DNA of 20,545 nt from an uncultured Clostridia bacterium. GTDB taxonomy: Bacteria; Bacillota; Clostridia; Christensenellales; CAG-917. The translations under genes and the position numbers were made by a program. Below are positions 1-7,183 of the stretch, piece by piece. The DNA lies in assembly GCA_947174215.1 (NCBI GenBank), contig CAMWIB010000007.1, forward strand, positions 1-20,545, read 5' to 3'. Numbering within the stretch: the first letter of the stretch is position 1; each line of letters opens with the position of its first letter. The notes under the pieces were generated by a model. That model worked only from the letters and a program-made list of their open reading frames with translations. It ran no database searches and was not told the origin of the DNA.

Positions 1-29
1 ATATATTCATAAATACTAAGGAGATTATT

Positions 30-1772
30 ATGGATTATCAAAGCAGATATGAAGAATGGCTGAAAAGCAAGGAACTGTCCAAAGAGGAAAAGTCCCGTCT
101 TGCAGAGCTTAGCGAAAGCGAGAAGAAGGAAGCCTTTTATGCACCCCTTGCGTTCGGCACAGCGGGAATGCGCGGCGTGCTGGATATGGGAACGAACAGA
201 ATGAACGTATACACGGTAAGACGCGCGACGAAGGGTCTTTCCGATTTTATCAATACTCTCGGCGAGGAAGCGGCGAAGCGCGGAGTCGTAATAGCCTACG
301 ACACCCGCAAGTTTTCAAGCGAATTTGCGATTGAGGCGGCAAAGGTTCTTGCGGCGAACGGCATAAAGGCGTACCTCTTCGAATTCGTACGCCCCGTACC
401 GATTTGCTCATTCACCATTCGTCATCTGAACGCGATAGCAGGTATAATGATAACCGCATCTCACAACCCCAAGGTGTACAACGGATATAAGGTGTACGGC
501 GAGGACGGCGCGCAGATGTCGCCCGAAGCGACAGCTAAGGTAGTCGAATTTATAGATAAAACCCCATATTTCGGCATTAAGACTTCAAAAACAAATCTCA
601 CTGCGGAAAGCATAAAGGGACTTGACAACGCTAATGTAGGCGAATACATCACGGTCATAGGCAAGAGCGTGGACGACGCATACTTTGACGAGCTTATGCG
701 CTTGTCACTCTCTCCCGATGCGGTGGGGAGCCACGGCGCAAACGTCAAGATTGTATATACACCCGTTCACGGCACGGGATATATGCCCGTCACGACCGTA
801 CTTAAAAAGATGGGTATTACCGTCAACGTCGTCGAGGAGCAAGCCGCTCCCGATACGGAGTTTTCAACCGTACGCGTACCCAACCCCGAGGAAGCTGATA
901 CGCTTAAACTCGGCGTAGAACTTGCCGACCGCATCGGTAGCGATATCGTAATCGGCACCGACCCTGATGCGGACAGAATGGGTATCGCAATACGCAACGA
1001 CGAGGGCAAGTTCATTCTGCTCAACGGAAACCAAATCGGCGTACTGCTCCTCAATTACATACTCCGCCGCAAACACGAGAACGGCACTCTGCCAAAAAAC
1101 GGCGCGGTCGTAAAGACTATCGTCACAACGGAGCTTGCCCGCAAGCTTGCCGACAGCTACGGTGTGACAACCTTCGACGTGCTTACAGGCTTCAAGTTTA
1201 TCGGCGAAAAGATAAATGAATGGGAACAGAGCGGCGAGTATGAATATCTGTTCGGCTTCGAGGAGAGCTTCGGCTCGCTTGTCGGCACTCACGCCCACGA
1301 TAAGGACGCGGTAGTCGCAAGTATGATGTTTGCAGAAATGGTCTGCTACTTTGACTCCGTTGGCGAAACGGTGTACGGCGTATTGCAAAGCCTGTTTGAG
1401 AAATTCGGCTTCTTCGTTGAAAAAGCCATCTCCGTCACCTTCGGCGGTCTTGACGGTATGGAGAAGATGAAGAGTATTATGGCTTCTTTGCGCGGTGCGA
1501 CTTATACTGAAATCGCAGGCACGAAGGTGGTTGCGGTAAGCGACCTCATAAACCGCAAAAAGACGTATGCGGACGGTACGGTTGAGGATATCACTCTTCC
1601 AAGAACGAGCGCTCTCAAAATTCATCTTGAAAACGGAGATTGGGTTTGCGCACGCCCAAGCGGTACTGAACCCAAGCTGAAATTCTACGTTGCGACTTCA
1701 AAGCCGACACATGCAGAAGCTAATGCACTTGCGGACGAATATCTCGCATATATGAAGACTCTTCTTCATTGA
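30..1772 (+). CDS. pgcA: Phosphoglucomutase / phosphomannomutase (alpha-D-phosphohexomutase family)
   Basis: Cytoplasmic enzyme expected to interconvert glucose-6-phosphate and glucose-1-phosphate, linking glycolysis to UDP-glucose and glycolipid or polysaccharide synthesis. All four phosphohexomutase landmarks are visible in the 580 residues: the phosphoserine loop TASHNP (Ser144), the metal-binding loop DPDADR (311-316), the sugar-binding GFEES (409-413) and the C-terminal phosphate-binding RPSGTEP (542-548). The length matches Firmicutes PgcA-type enzymes (about 580 residues) and is longer than GlmM (about 450). The start is the ATG at 30, preceded by AAGGAG at 18-23. Transcription probably begins upstream of the window. 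Whether glucose or mannose phosphate is preferred cannot be read from sequence, so the symbol is tentative. Confidence 0.93.
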   Translation: MDYQSRYEEWLKSKELSKEEKSRLAELSESEKKEAFYAPLAFGTAGMRGVLDMGTNRMNVYTVRRATKGLSDFINTLGEEAAKRGVVIAYDTRKFSSEFAIEAAKVLAANGIKAYLFEFVRPVPICSFTIRHLNAIAGIMITASHNPKVYNGYKVYGEDGAQMSPEATAKVVEFIDKTPYFGIKTSKTNLTAESIKGLDNANVGEYITVIGKSVDDAYFDELMRLSLSPDAVGSHGANVKIVYTPVHGTGYMPVTTVLKKMGITVNVVEEQAAPDTEFSTVRVPNPEEADTLKLGVELADRIGSDIVIGTDPDADRMGIAIRNDEGKFILLNGNQIGVLLLNYILRRKHENGTLPKNGAVVKTIVTTELARKLADSYGVTTFDVLTGFKFIGEKINEWEQSGEYEYLFGFEESFGSLVGTHAHDKDAVVASMMFAEMVCYFDSVGETVYGVLQSLFEKFGFFVEKAISVTFGGLDGMEKMKSIMASLRGATYTEIAGTKVVAVSDLINRKKTYADGTVEDITLPRTSALKIHLENGDWVCARPSGTEPKLKFYVATSKPTHAEANALADEYLAYMKTLLH

Positions 1773-1826
1773 TTATGCCAAGCTATGCGGCGCGGCTTAT
1801 GTCTGAAATCACGGCATAATCCGCGC
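1771..1826 (+). other. Hairpin overlapping the end of the mutase gene
   Basis: A perfect 9-bp inverted repeat, GATTATGCC at 1771-1779 and GGCATAATC at 1813-1821, starts on the mutase stop codon and encloses a GC-rich loop. CCGCGC at 1821-1826 could also pair with GCGCGG inside the loop. No run of T follows, so this may be a 3'-end stabilising hairpin or a weak terminator. Confidence 0.4.
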
Positions 1827-1885
1827 TTCATTTATAATAATCAACACTTTATCTATAAGAAATAAAGCAATAAATATGCCAATTT

Positions 1886-1909
1886 GTCATATACATATAA
1901 AATTATGAC
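1886..1909. promoter_or_regulatory. Candidate operator upstream of the flavoprotein
   Basis: GTCATA at 1886-1891 and TATGAC at 1904-1909 form a perfect 6-bp inverted repeat with a 12-base AT-rich centre. It lies 22-45 bases before the flavoprotein start, where an operator would be expected. No well-spaced -35/-10 pair is clear here, so the assignment is weak. Confidence 0.25.
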
Positions 1910-1930
1910 GACTGATTTTGAGGTGATTAT

Positions 1931-2554
1931 ATGAAAGTTTTGTTATTCAACGGAAGCTCTCGCGCGGCAGGCTGTACGTTTACTGCTCTATCCATAGTCG
2001 CTAAGGCGCTTAACGAGGAAGGTATAGAAACGCAGATTGTACAGATAGGTGCAAAGCCCGTGCGCGACTGCATAGGTTGCGGTCAGTGCAAGGACAAAGG
2101 TAAATGTATCTTTGACGACGATATCGTAAACGAGTGGATTGATATGGCAAAGGATGCGGACGGCTTCGTATTCGGCACGCCCGTATACTACGCCCACCCT
2201 ACGGGGCGCATACTCTCCGCAATGGACAGAGCATTCTATGCGGGCGGCTACGCCTTTACGCACAAGCCCGCCGCGGTTATCGCGTCCGCGCGCCGCGCAG
2301 GTACGACCGCATCTCTTGACGCGATTTCTAAGCACCTTAGCATTTCGCAAATGCCCGTGATATCCTCTACCTATTGGAATATGGTACACGGCAACACCCC
2401 CGAGCAGGTTATGCAGGATGCGGAAGGCGTGGAAACTATGCACAACCTCGGAAAGAATCTCGCGTGGATTTTGAAGTGTATCGAAGCTGGCAAGAAGGTA
2501 GGAATTGACGTTCCCGCAACCGTACACGCCGAGCGTACGAATTTCATAAGATAA
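1931..2554 (+). CDS. Iron-sulfur flavoprotein, NADPH-dependent FMN reductase family (Isf-like)
   Basis: Predicted cytoplasmic FMN-binding electron-transfer protein of 207 residues. It has a flavodoxin-like fold: a first beta strand, then the phosphate-binding loop NGSSRAAG (7-14), and the flavin-contact segment GTPVYYAHPTG (82-92). Between these lies a compact cysteine cluster, Cys47, Cys50, Cys53 and Cys59 (C-x2-C-x2-C-x5-C). This matches the [4Fe-4S] motif of the Methanosarcina iron-sulfur flavoprotein family. Such proteins reduce oxygen, peroxide or quinones in anaerobes; the substrate here is unknown. The ATG at 1931 has GAGGTGAT just upstream. It stands alone, separated from the mutase by a 158-base gap with its own possible operator. 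A WrbA-like quinone reductase is the alternative, but the cysteine spacing favours Isf. Confidence 0.85.
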   Translation: MKVLLFNGSSRAAGCTFTALSIVAKALNEEGIETQIVQIGAKPVRDCIGCGQCKDKGKCIFDDDIVNEWIDMAKDADGFVFGTPVYYAHPTGRILSAMDRAFYAGGYAFTHKPAAVIASARRAGTTASLDAISKHLSISQMPVISSTYWNMVHGNTPEQVMQDAEGVETMHNLGKNLAWILKCIEAGKKVGIDVPATVHAERTNFIR

Positions 2555-2706
2555 CCGCTTGCGAGCAAATCATCTCGGTTAAAACGATATCCTTAAAAAA
2601 TAGCGACTTGCTTGAATAATGATGATATCTTGATTAAGGATACCATCTTACAATTTGTTAGACTTCTTACGACTTATATGCGGAAGAAAACTTCATAGGA
2701 GATACT

Positions 2707-4332
2707 ATGAGAAAATTTATACTGAACATTAAACGCAATTTTGTTTTGGGAATGGCTATCGCGCTGACGGCACTTTGCCTTAGCGTATGCCTTGTTGCGT
2801 GCGACAAAAATACACAAAAGCAAGGCCACGGCGAACATATCTTCGGCGAATGGGAAATTGTATCCACGGCCACCTGCACGGCGGCAGGCTCGAAGGTGAA
2901 AACCTGCTCCGAGTGCGGATATAAGGAAACGGAAGCTATCCCTATGATAGACCATTCCTTTGGCGACTGGTACGTCGTGGAAGCCGCTACCTGCACGGAA
3001 GCTGGTACAAAAGCGAGAAAGTGCAGCGTATGCAATCACGAGGAAACTGACTCTCTCCAAATAATCGAACATAGCTTTGGCGACTGGAAAACCGTGACGG
3101 CGGCTACCTGTACTACTGGCGGCAAGAGGTCGAGAGCTTGCGCGAAATGCACTTATTCCGAAACCGAGGACGTTGACCCAACAGGTCATAGCTATAACGA
3201 CGATGACGTCTGCACCTCTTGCGGAGATATTGAAGGCTTCCTCTTCTTGTTCAACGCCGATTCCGACACCTACGCTATTCAGCTATATTTCGGCGAGAAG
3301 TCCGCATTGCGCCTGCCGTCACGCTATCTTGGCAAAGCTGTTACGCATATAGGCGAACGCGCCTTTGCCGACAACGCTACGCTCACAACAGTGATAATTC
3401 CCGAGGGCATAACGCATATAGGCAAGCAGGCGTTCCACAACTGTGCGAACCTTACGACTCTTACAATATCTGACAGCGTAACGGAAATCGGAAGCCTTGC
3501 GTTTGACAGATGCGACAAGCTTGAAACAATTTCCCTTCCCGCCTTCGCAGTAAAGTTCATATCCAAGTCCGCATTGAAGAGTGTTAATATCACGAGCGGC
3601 GAAAGTGTTGAAAGCTCCGCATTCTCGGGCTGTACACTTCTTTCAAGCGTTACCCTTCACGAGAGTCTGACAGCCATAGGCGAGCGCGCGTTCGACGGTT
3701 GCGAAAGCCTTGAACAGCTCACCATTCCCGACAGCGTGACGAAAATAGGCTTCGGCGCGTTTAACGGTACTGCTTGGTATGATAAGCAAGCTGACGGCGT
3801 AGTTTATGCGGGTAAGGTCGCATACGCGTATAAGGGCGAGATGAGCGAAAGCACGGGCATAACGCTTGCGGTCGGCACTATCGGCATTGCAGGTTCGGCG
3901 TTCAGAAACTGCGCCAATCTTACAAGCATAGCGATTCCAAGCACCGTGACGAGTATAGGTGGCTGGGCGTTCAGCGGTTGCACGGGACTTACGAGCATAT
4001 CGCTCCCGAATGACGTTACGTACATCGGTGAGTTCGCTTTCGAAAACTGCACGGGGCTTACGGAAGTCACCATGCCAAGCAACGTAAAGAATATCGAATG
4101 GGGTACGTTCTCGGGATGTTCAAACCTTAAAACCGTACACCTTCCCATCAGCGTAAAGAGCATCGGCGACAGCGCGTTCAAGGGTTGCGCCTCGCTTACA
4201 CTCATAACGTACGAGGGAACAACCGACGAGTGGATAATGTTGCTTAAAGACAACGATTGGAATAGCGGCATAGAAAGCTACACCGTGCGCTGTGAAAACG
4301 GAAGTCTTAATAAGGATAACGAGGAAGTTTGA
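2707..4332 (+). CDS. Surface lipoprotein with Cys/His repeats and BspA-type leucine-rich repeats
   Basis: Predicted exported lipoprotein of 541 residues. The N-terminus is basic (MRKFILNIKR), then hydrophobic, ending in the lipobox LVAC with lipidation at Cys32. Residues 44-160 hold three tandem units of exactly 39 residues, starting at His44, His83 and His122. Each has the pattern H-x-FG-x-W, ATCT, then C-x9-C-x2-C. A shortened fourth unit starts at His161 (Cys169, Cys172). From about residue 205 to 510 run BspA/LRR_5 repeats of the type 'I-x-x-x-AF-x-x-C-x-x-L-x-x-I-x-x-P'. BspA-type LRR proteins are widespread on gut and oral anaerobes and are linked to adhesion; that role here is inference. 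The start has AGGAG at 2697-2701. A strong terminator follows at 4387, so the gene appears monocistronic. Confidence 0.88.
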   Translation: MRKFILNIKRNFVLGMAIALTALCLSVCLVACDKNTQKQGHGEHIFGEWEIVSTATCTAAGSKVKTCSECGYKETEAIPMIDHSFGDWYVVEAATCTEAGTKARKCSVCNHEETDSLQIIEHSFGDWKTVTAATCTTGGKRSRACAKCTYSETEDVDPTGHSYNDDDVCTSCGDIEGFLFLFNADSDTYAIQLYFGEKSALRLPSRYLGKAVTHIGERAFADNATLTTVIIPEGITHIGKQAFHNCANLTTLTISDSVTEIGSLAFDRCDKLETISLPAFAVKFISKSALKSVNITSGESVESSAFSGCTLLSSVTLHESLTAIGERAFDGCESLEQLTIPDSVTKIGFGAFNGTAWYDKQADGVVYAGKVAYAYKGEMSESTGITLAVGTIGIAGSAFRNCANLTSIAIPSTVTSIGGWAFSGCTGLTSISLPNDVTYIGEFAFENCTGLTEVTMPSNVKNIEWGTFSGCSNLKTVHLPISVKSIGDSAFKGCASLTLITYEGTTDEWIMLLKDNDWNSGIESYTVRCENGSLNKDNEEV

Positions 4333-4386
4333 TACTCTTTCAAAATTCACGCAAACGTTGTCATATAATTCTATAATGGTTAAACA

Positions 4387-4425
4387 AACCACACTGCTCT
4401 TCAAAAAGAACAGTGTGGTTTTTTG
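4387..4425 (+). terminator. Rho-independent terminator of the LRR lipoprotein gene
   Basis: Arms AACCACACTG (4387-4396) and CAGTGTGGTT (4411-4420) pair perfectly, the loop contains a further TCTT/AAGA pairing, and a run of T follows to 4424. The A-rich left flank means it may also work weakly for the small gene arriving on the minus strand. Confidence 0.85.
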
Positions 4426-4545
4426 TTGCGCCTATCCACCTTACACCAAGTATATTGCAATCTCTCCTTAGAGCGAGGATATACAAACCTCGCCTGCACA
4501 CGACTTATAGCGTAAAGCGGACACTTTTCTTGTCATACAACGCTA

Positions 4546-4773
4546 TCAGCCTTTCTTGTAACCGATATTCTTCTCCTTGTTCGGGTCAAACGACAGATTG
4601 CAAAGCGAAGCAACCAAGCCGTAGATTCCGCACGTCAGAATTGACAAAAAGACGTATGCTCCCGTTCTTGACGTGTAACCGACAGGCTTCAAGGAAGTAT
4701 GATTGATGATAATACTGCCGATAAAGCCAAGGAAAAACGTAAGCAGGAAACGAATCAGATTGTTGTTCTCCAT
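4546..4773 (-). CDS. Small membrane protein, divergent from an XRE regulator
   Basis: A 75-residue protein with two predicted membrane segments: residues 7-24 (IRFLLTFFLGFIGSIII) and about 40-60 (YVFLSILTCGIYGLVASLCNL), joined by a short polar loop and followed by a charged tail DPNKEKNIGYKKG. The architecture resembles short TM2-like or superinfection-immunity-like proteins, but I cannot assign a named family with certainty. The ATG at 4773 was chosen over longer in-frame options because GGAGG lies 7 bases upstream and a near-consensus promoter lies upstream of that; a longer start at 4914 would run through both. It is transcribed divergently from the HTH gene at 4864, which is its likely regulator. 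Confidence 0.72.
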   Translation of the reverse strand: MENNNLIRFLLTFFLGFIGSIIINHTSLKPVGYTSRTGAYVFLSILTCGIYGLVASLCNLSFDPNKEKNIGYKKG

Positions 4774-4801
4774 AAATAACCTCCGTAAATTTGTTAGGCA
4801 T

Positions 4802-4830
4802 ACTATATGATACAAATTTGTATCTGTCAA
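4802..4830 (-). promoter_or_regulatory. Sigma-A promoter of the small membrane protein
   Basis: On the minus strand TTGACA (4825-4830) is a perfect -35, followed by 17 bases and TATAGT (4802-4807) as -10. The position fits a short leader carrying the GGAGG site. The spacer is almost wholly the palindrome at 4809-4824. Confidence 0.85.
4809..4824. promoter_or_regulatory. 16-bp perfect palindromic operator inside the promoter spacer
   Basis: GATACAAATTTGTATC is its own reverse complement and occupies 16 of the 17 spacer bases between -35 and -10. A protein bound here would block RNA polymerase. A related half-site, GATACA, recurs at 4838-4843, and TGTAT at 4861-4865 lies over the XRE start codon. 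The obvious candidate binder is the adjacent XRE protein. Confidence 0.75.
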
Positions 4831-4863
4831 GTATTTTGATACATTTTTGCATAACATATTTGT

Positions 4864-5076
4864 ATGACGCTTAGCTTTAAGAACAACAAAATAGCGGAAT
4901 TCCGCAAATGCCAAAATCTATCTCAGCGGCAACTCGCCAAGGAAATTGGCACGAGTCAGGCCAATTTATCCCGTTGGGAGCAAGGCATAATCGAACCGAG
5001 CATTATGGAGTGTTGGAAGATTGCCGACTACTTTGGCGTCAGTATCGACGTTTTATGTGGCAGAAATGAATATTAA
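4864..5076 (+). CDS. XRE-family helix-turn-helix regulator
   Basis: A 70-residue protein that is essentially only a lambda-repressor-like DNA-binding domain. The HTH core is LSQRQLAKEIGTSQANLSRW (residues 19-38), followed by EQGIIEPS and a final helix ending FGVSIDVLCGRNEY. There is no sensor or dimerisation domain beyond this. No ribosome binding site is visible before the ATG at 4864, so it may be leaderless or poorly translated. The HTH fold begins close behind this ATG, so a much later start is unlikely. It is divergent from the small membrane protein and probably represses it through the palindrome at 4809-4824. A terminator follows the stop codon directly. Confidence 0.88.
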   Translation: MTLSFKNNKIAEFRKCQNLSQRQLAKEIGTSQANLSRWEQGIIEPSIMECWKIADYFGVSIDVLCGRNEY

Positions 5077-5105
5077 AACACGGTTATGGTTATAACCGTG
5101 TTTTT
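5075..5105 (+). terminator. Terminator of the XRE gene
   Basis: A perfect 13-bp stem, AAAACACGGTTAT (5075-5087) with its complement (5092-5104), encloses a GGTT loop. The T-run is part of the right arm. It begins inside the stop codon of the regulator. Confidence 0.88.
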
Positions 5106-5241
5106 AATATGTGTTTATAAAATAATATTAGCCTCAAATCATTTTCATTTTATACTATAATAATCGCTGTCCGCATTAATAACTTTTTCAAATCCGATTT
5201 TACTTATACATCAATCAATTTATGGTTTACTGTTGAGCCAA

Positions 5242-5553
5242 TTATTCAAACGGATTCCACTGATACTTTTCAAGGTCTACGGTGAAATCATCGCTCACCT
5301 CTATTCCGTCCTCTTTGAGTCTTGCCGCCTGAACTGCTTTTCCGCCAAACGCGAAAGCCTCGGCACAACCGCCAAATCGGTTGACTACGCGGAAGCACGG
5401 CGTATGCTCGGGGTCCGGGTTGAAATGTAGCGCATATCCCACCGCACGCGAAGCCCGCGGAGAACCGCACAACACGGCAATCTGCCCGTAAGTTGCAACT
5501 CTGCCCTTCGGAATCTTTTTCACCACGTCATAGACTTTATCATAAAAACTCAT
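5242..5553 (-). CDS. MGMT-family (alkyltransferase-like) protein with a PCFR active-site motif
   Basis: A 103-residue protein matching the DNA-binding/active-site domain of O6-alkylguanine-DNA alkyltransferases. It shows the helix-turn-helix with GRVATYGQIA (17-26) and SPRASRAVGYAL (31-42), where the arginine finger lies, then PCFRVVN (52-58). Classical alkyltransferases carry PCHRV, and non-catalytic ATL proteins replace Cys with Trp or Ala. Here Cys53 is kept but the partner His is Phe54, so the Cys-His-Glu relay is broken. The N-terminal domain of full-length Ogt/Ada is absent, as in ATL proteins. Likely role: recognition of alkylated guanine, with uncertain catalysis. No clear Shine-Dalgarno precedes the ATG at 5553, and a hairpin repeat lies just upstream. 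Confidence 0.82.
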   Translation of the reverse strand: MSFYDKVYDVVKKIPKGRVATYGQIAVLCGSPRASRAVGYALHFNPDPEHTPCFRVVNRFGGCAEAFAFGGKAVQAARLKEDGIEVSDDFTVDLEKYQWNPFE

Positions 5554-5590
5554 ATGTATTGATGTTTTACAATTATCTCATAGCCCAAAA

Positions 5591-5717
5591 GCAAAATGCG
5601 ATATTGAGATGAAGAGCGCGAAAGTGTCGCTTGTTTGACAAGCCTAATGTACACTTAGTACATGACTTGGCAGGCAGGCGGCACTGACAAAGCTATTCGC
5701 TCAATAGCGTATTTTGC
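5591..5717. repeat. Large palindromic intergenic repeat, copy A
   Basis: This ~127-bp element folds end to end. The outer arms 5591-5608 and 5700-5717 pair with two non-Watson-Crick positions. A 19-bp middle stem has GTGTCGCTTG (5624-5633) facing CAGGCGGCAC (5674-5683), with 18 of 19 positions paired including G-U. The tip is a perfect ATGTAC/GTACAT stem (5647-5652, 5658-5663). A second copy lies at 12816-12944. The right arm overlaps the last codons of the C_GCAxxG_C_C gene. On the minus strand the 3' side is followed by TTTTGCTTTT, so it may act as a terminator for that operon. Confidence 0.85.
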
Positions 5718-6148
5718 AAAATCTCGGCGGCGTCGCCGACGAGTTTCGCGCAGGGGCGAGTCTTGTAGTATTCGGGCGTACGCGCGTCGGGGGTTGGATT
5801 TGTCGCGGCTTTCTTTGCGCCGAGCAGCTCGCGGCAGATGATACTTCCGTTGATTTTGCTGAACTCGCCTGCAAGCTTTTGTATGAGCGCGTAGTGTTCG
5901 GACTTCTGCTCGGTCGTAGTGCCGCTTCCTATGCCGTAGAGTGCGCCTGCCACTATACCCATTCCGCTTACAGCGCCGCAAACCTCGCGGAGTCTGCCAA
6001 AGCCGCCGCCGAACGAGGAGGATATTTTGAGCAGCTGCTCCTTTTCCTCATCGCTCTTGCATATCTCATCCGCGAAGGCAAGCACTACGGCTTGCGCACA
6101 GTTGTAGCCCTCAACGAAATAGTTTTCCGCAATCTCCCTCTTTGTCAT
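5693..6148 (-). CDS. C_GCAxxG_C_C family redox protein
   Basis: A 151-residue member of the C_GCAxxG_C_C ('redox-active protein') family common in anaerobes. The conserved cysteines are visible: Cys17 in GYNCAQAV, Cys57 in the CGAVSG motif, Cys105 in SIICRELLG and Cys133 in RPCAKLV. Glycine-rich FGGGFG lies at 46-51. A metal- or redox-linked role is presumed for the family, but no reaction is established. The ATG at 6148 follows AAAGGTG and sits only 3 bases after the mrp stop codon, so the two genes form one operon with an Fe-S carrier. The last residues, QNTLLSE, are encoded within the right arm of the palindromic repeat. Confidence 0.88.
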   Translation of the reverse strand: MTKREIAENYFVEGYNCAQAVVLAFADEICKSDEEKEQLLKISSSFGGGFGRLREVCGAVSGMGIVAGALYGIGSGTTTEQKSEHYALIQKLAGEFSKINGSIICRELLGAKKAATNPTPDARTPEYYKTRPCAKLVGDAAEILQNTLLSE

Positions 6149-6151
6149 AAC

Positions 6152-6964
6152 TCACCTTTCAAACTCTTTTATGGCGAGTCCCATATAGTCCTCGTCAATG
6201 AGGCTCTCAATATCGCCATTATCGGCGGCACGTGCTATCTTTCTGTCAATAGGCAAGCGGGCAAGCACCTTCAAGTCGAAGTCCGTAGCAACCTCGTCCA
6301 CCTTGCTCGTGCCGAATACGTCAATCTCCTTGCCGCAGTCGGGGCATTTCAGATAGCTCATATTCTCCACAACGCCGAATATCTTAATATTCATCTTATT
6401 CGCCATCTTGACCGCCTTTTCAACAATCATAGACACAAGCTCCTGCGGAGAAGTGACTATGACGATTCCGTCAAGCTTTATGGACTGATAGACGGTAAGC
6501 GGTACGTCGCCCGTTCCCGGAGGCATATCCACAAACATATAGTCAACGTCGCCCCAGATGACTTCCTGCCAGAACTGCTTTACCATACCCGCAATGACAG
6601 GTCCGCGCCAAATAACGGGGTCGTTTTCGTTTTCGAGAAGAAGGTTGGAAGATATTACCTTCACGCCAAGCTTGCTTGAACGGGGATAGATACCCGTATC
6701 GTCGCCCTCTATGCCGCCCTTTATGCCAAACGAGCGAGGTATGGAAGGACCCGTTATATCCGCGTCCAAAATAGCGGCGGTCTTTCCCGCCTTCAAAGCG
6801 CTGAGCGCGAGCAAACTCGTAACAAGCGACTTACCTACGCCGCCCTTGCCGCTCACTACGCCTATCACGCGCTTTACCCTCGTAAGCTCGTGCGGCTTGT
6901 CGTACGTTATTCTGCTTGCGCAATCCTGCGAACAGGAACCGCAATCGTGACTGCATCCACTCAT
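6152..6964 (-). CDS. mrp: Mrp/NBP35-family Fe-S cluster carrier ATPase
   Basis: A cytoplasmic P-loop ATPase of 270 residues that binds and transfers [4Fe-4S] clusters to apo-proteins. The deviant Walker A GKGGVGKS is at 39-46, the switch region DADITGPS follows, DMPPGTGD is present, and the cluster-binding pair C-x2-C is Cys207/Cys210 (CPDCG). The N-terminus has an additional cysteine cluster, Cys4, Cys8, Cys11 and Cys15, like the N-terminal Fe-S extension of NBP35-type proteins. The ATG at 6964 has AAGGAG upstream and a good promoter at 7000-7028. It is the first gene of a two-gene operon with the C_GCAxxG_C_C protein. Confidence 0.93.
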   Translation of the reverse strand: MSGCSHDCGSCSQDCASRITYDKPHELTRVKRVIGVVSGKGGVGKSLVTSLLALSALKAGKTAAILDADITGPSIPRSFGIKGGIEGDDTGIYPRSSKLGVKVISSNLLLENENDPVIWRGPVIAGMVKQFWQEVIWGDVDYMFVDMPPGTGDVPLTVYQSIKLDGIVIVTSPQELVSMIVEKAVKMANKMNIKIFGVVENMSYLKCPDCGKEIDVFGTSKVDEVATDFDLKVLARLPIDRKIARAADNGDIESLIDEDYMGLAIKEFER

Positions 6965-6999
6965 ATATATTCACTCCTTAAAAAGTTTATTGCTTATAC

Positions 7000-7028
7000 A
7001 TAATATCACTACGCGAGCGCACTTTCAA
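7000..7028 (-). promoter_or_regulatory. Promoter of the mrp operon
   Basis: On the minus strand TTGAAA (7023-7028), a 17-base spacer and TATTAT (7000-7005) lie about 36 bases before the mrp start codon. Hexamers and spacing both fit sigma-A. Confidence 0.75.
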
Positions 7029-7183
7029 GCGAATTGCAAAAAGCGCCCAATCAAATTGCTATCGCCCACGCTTCACGTGTTTGACTCTGCCGACAGCTCT
7101 GCCCAACAGTAACACGCTTTGGGTGTCAGATATTCGCCGACATTTTATATTAGGCAGAACTACTGTATAAGTTTTGCCATTAA

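Noticed and set aside
864..1625. A 253-codon minus-strand frame inside the phosphoglucomutase gene
   Set aside because: Shadow of a well supported gene, no recognisable domain.
4473..4493. GCGAGG/CCTCGC hairpin in the gap after the LRR gene
   Set aside because: Only a 6-bp stem without a T-run or gene context; too weak to call.
5714..6679. A 321-codon open frame on the plus strand across the mrp and C_GCAxxG_C_C genes
   Set aside because: It is antisense to two genes with clear motifs and ribosome sites; no ribosome site or domain of its own. High third-position GC leaves long antisense frames open.
7060..7140. GC-richer patch upstream of rubrerythrin as a third copy of the palindromic repeat or a riboswitch
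   Set aside because: It shares only short words (for example GGCAGAG) with itself and does not align with copies A and B; no known riboswitch pattern was recognised.
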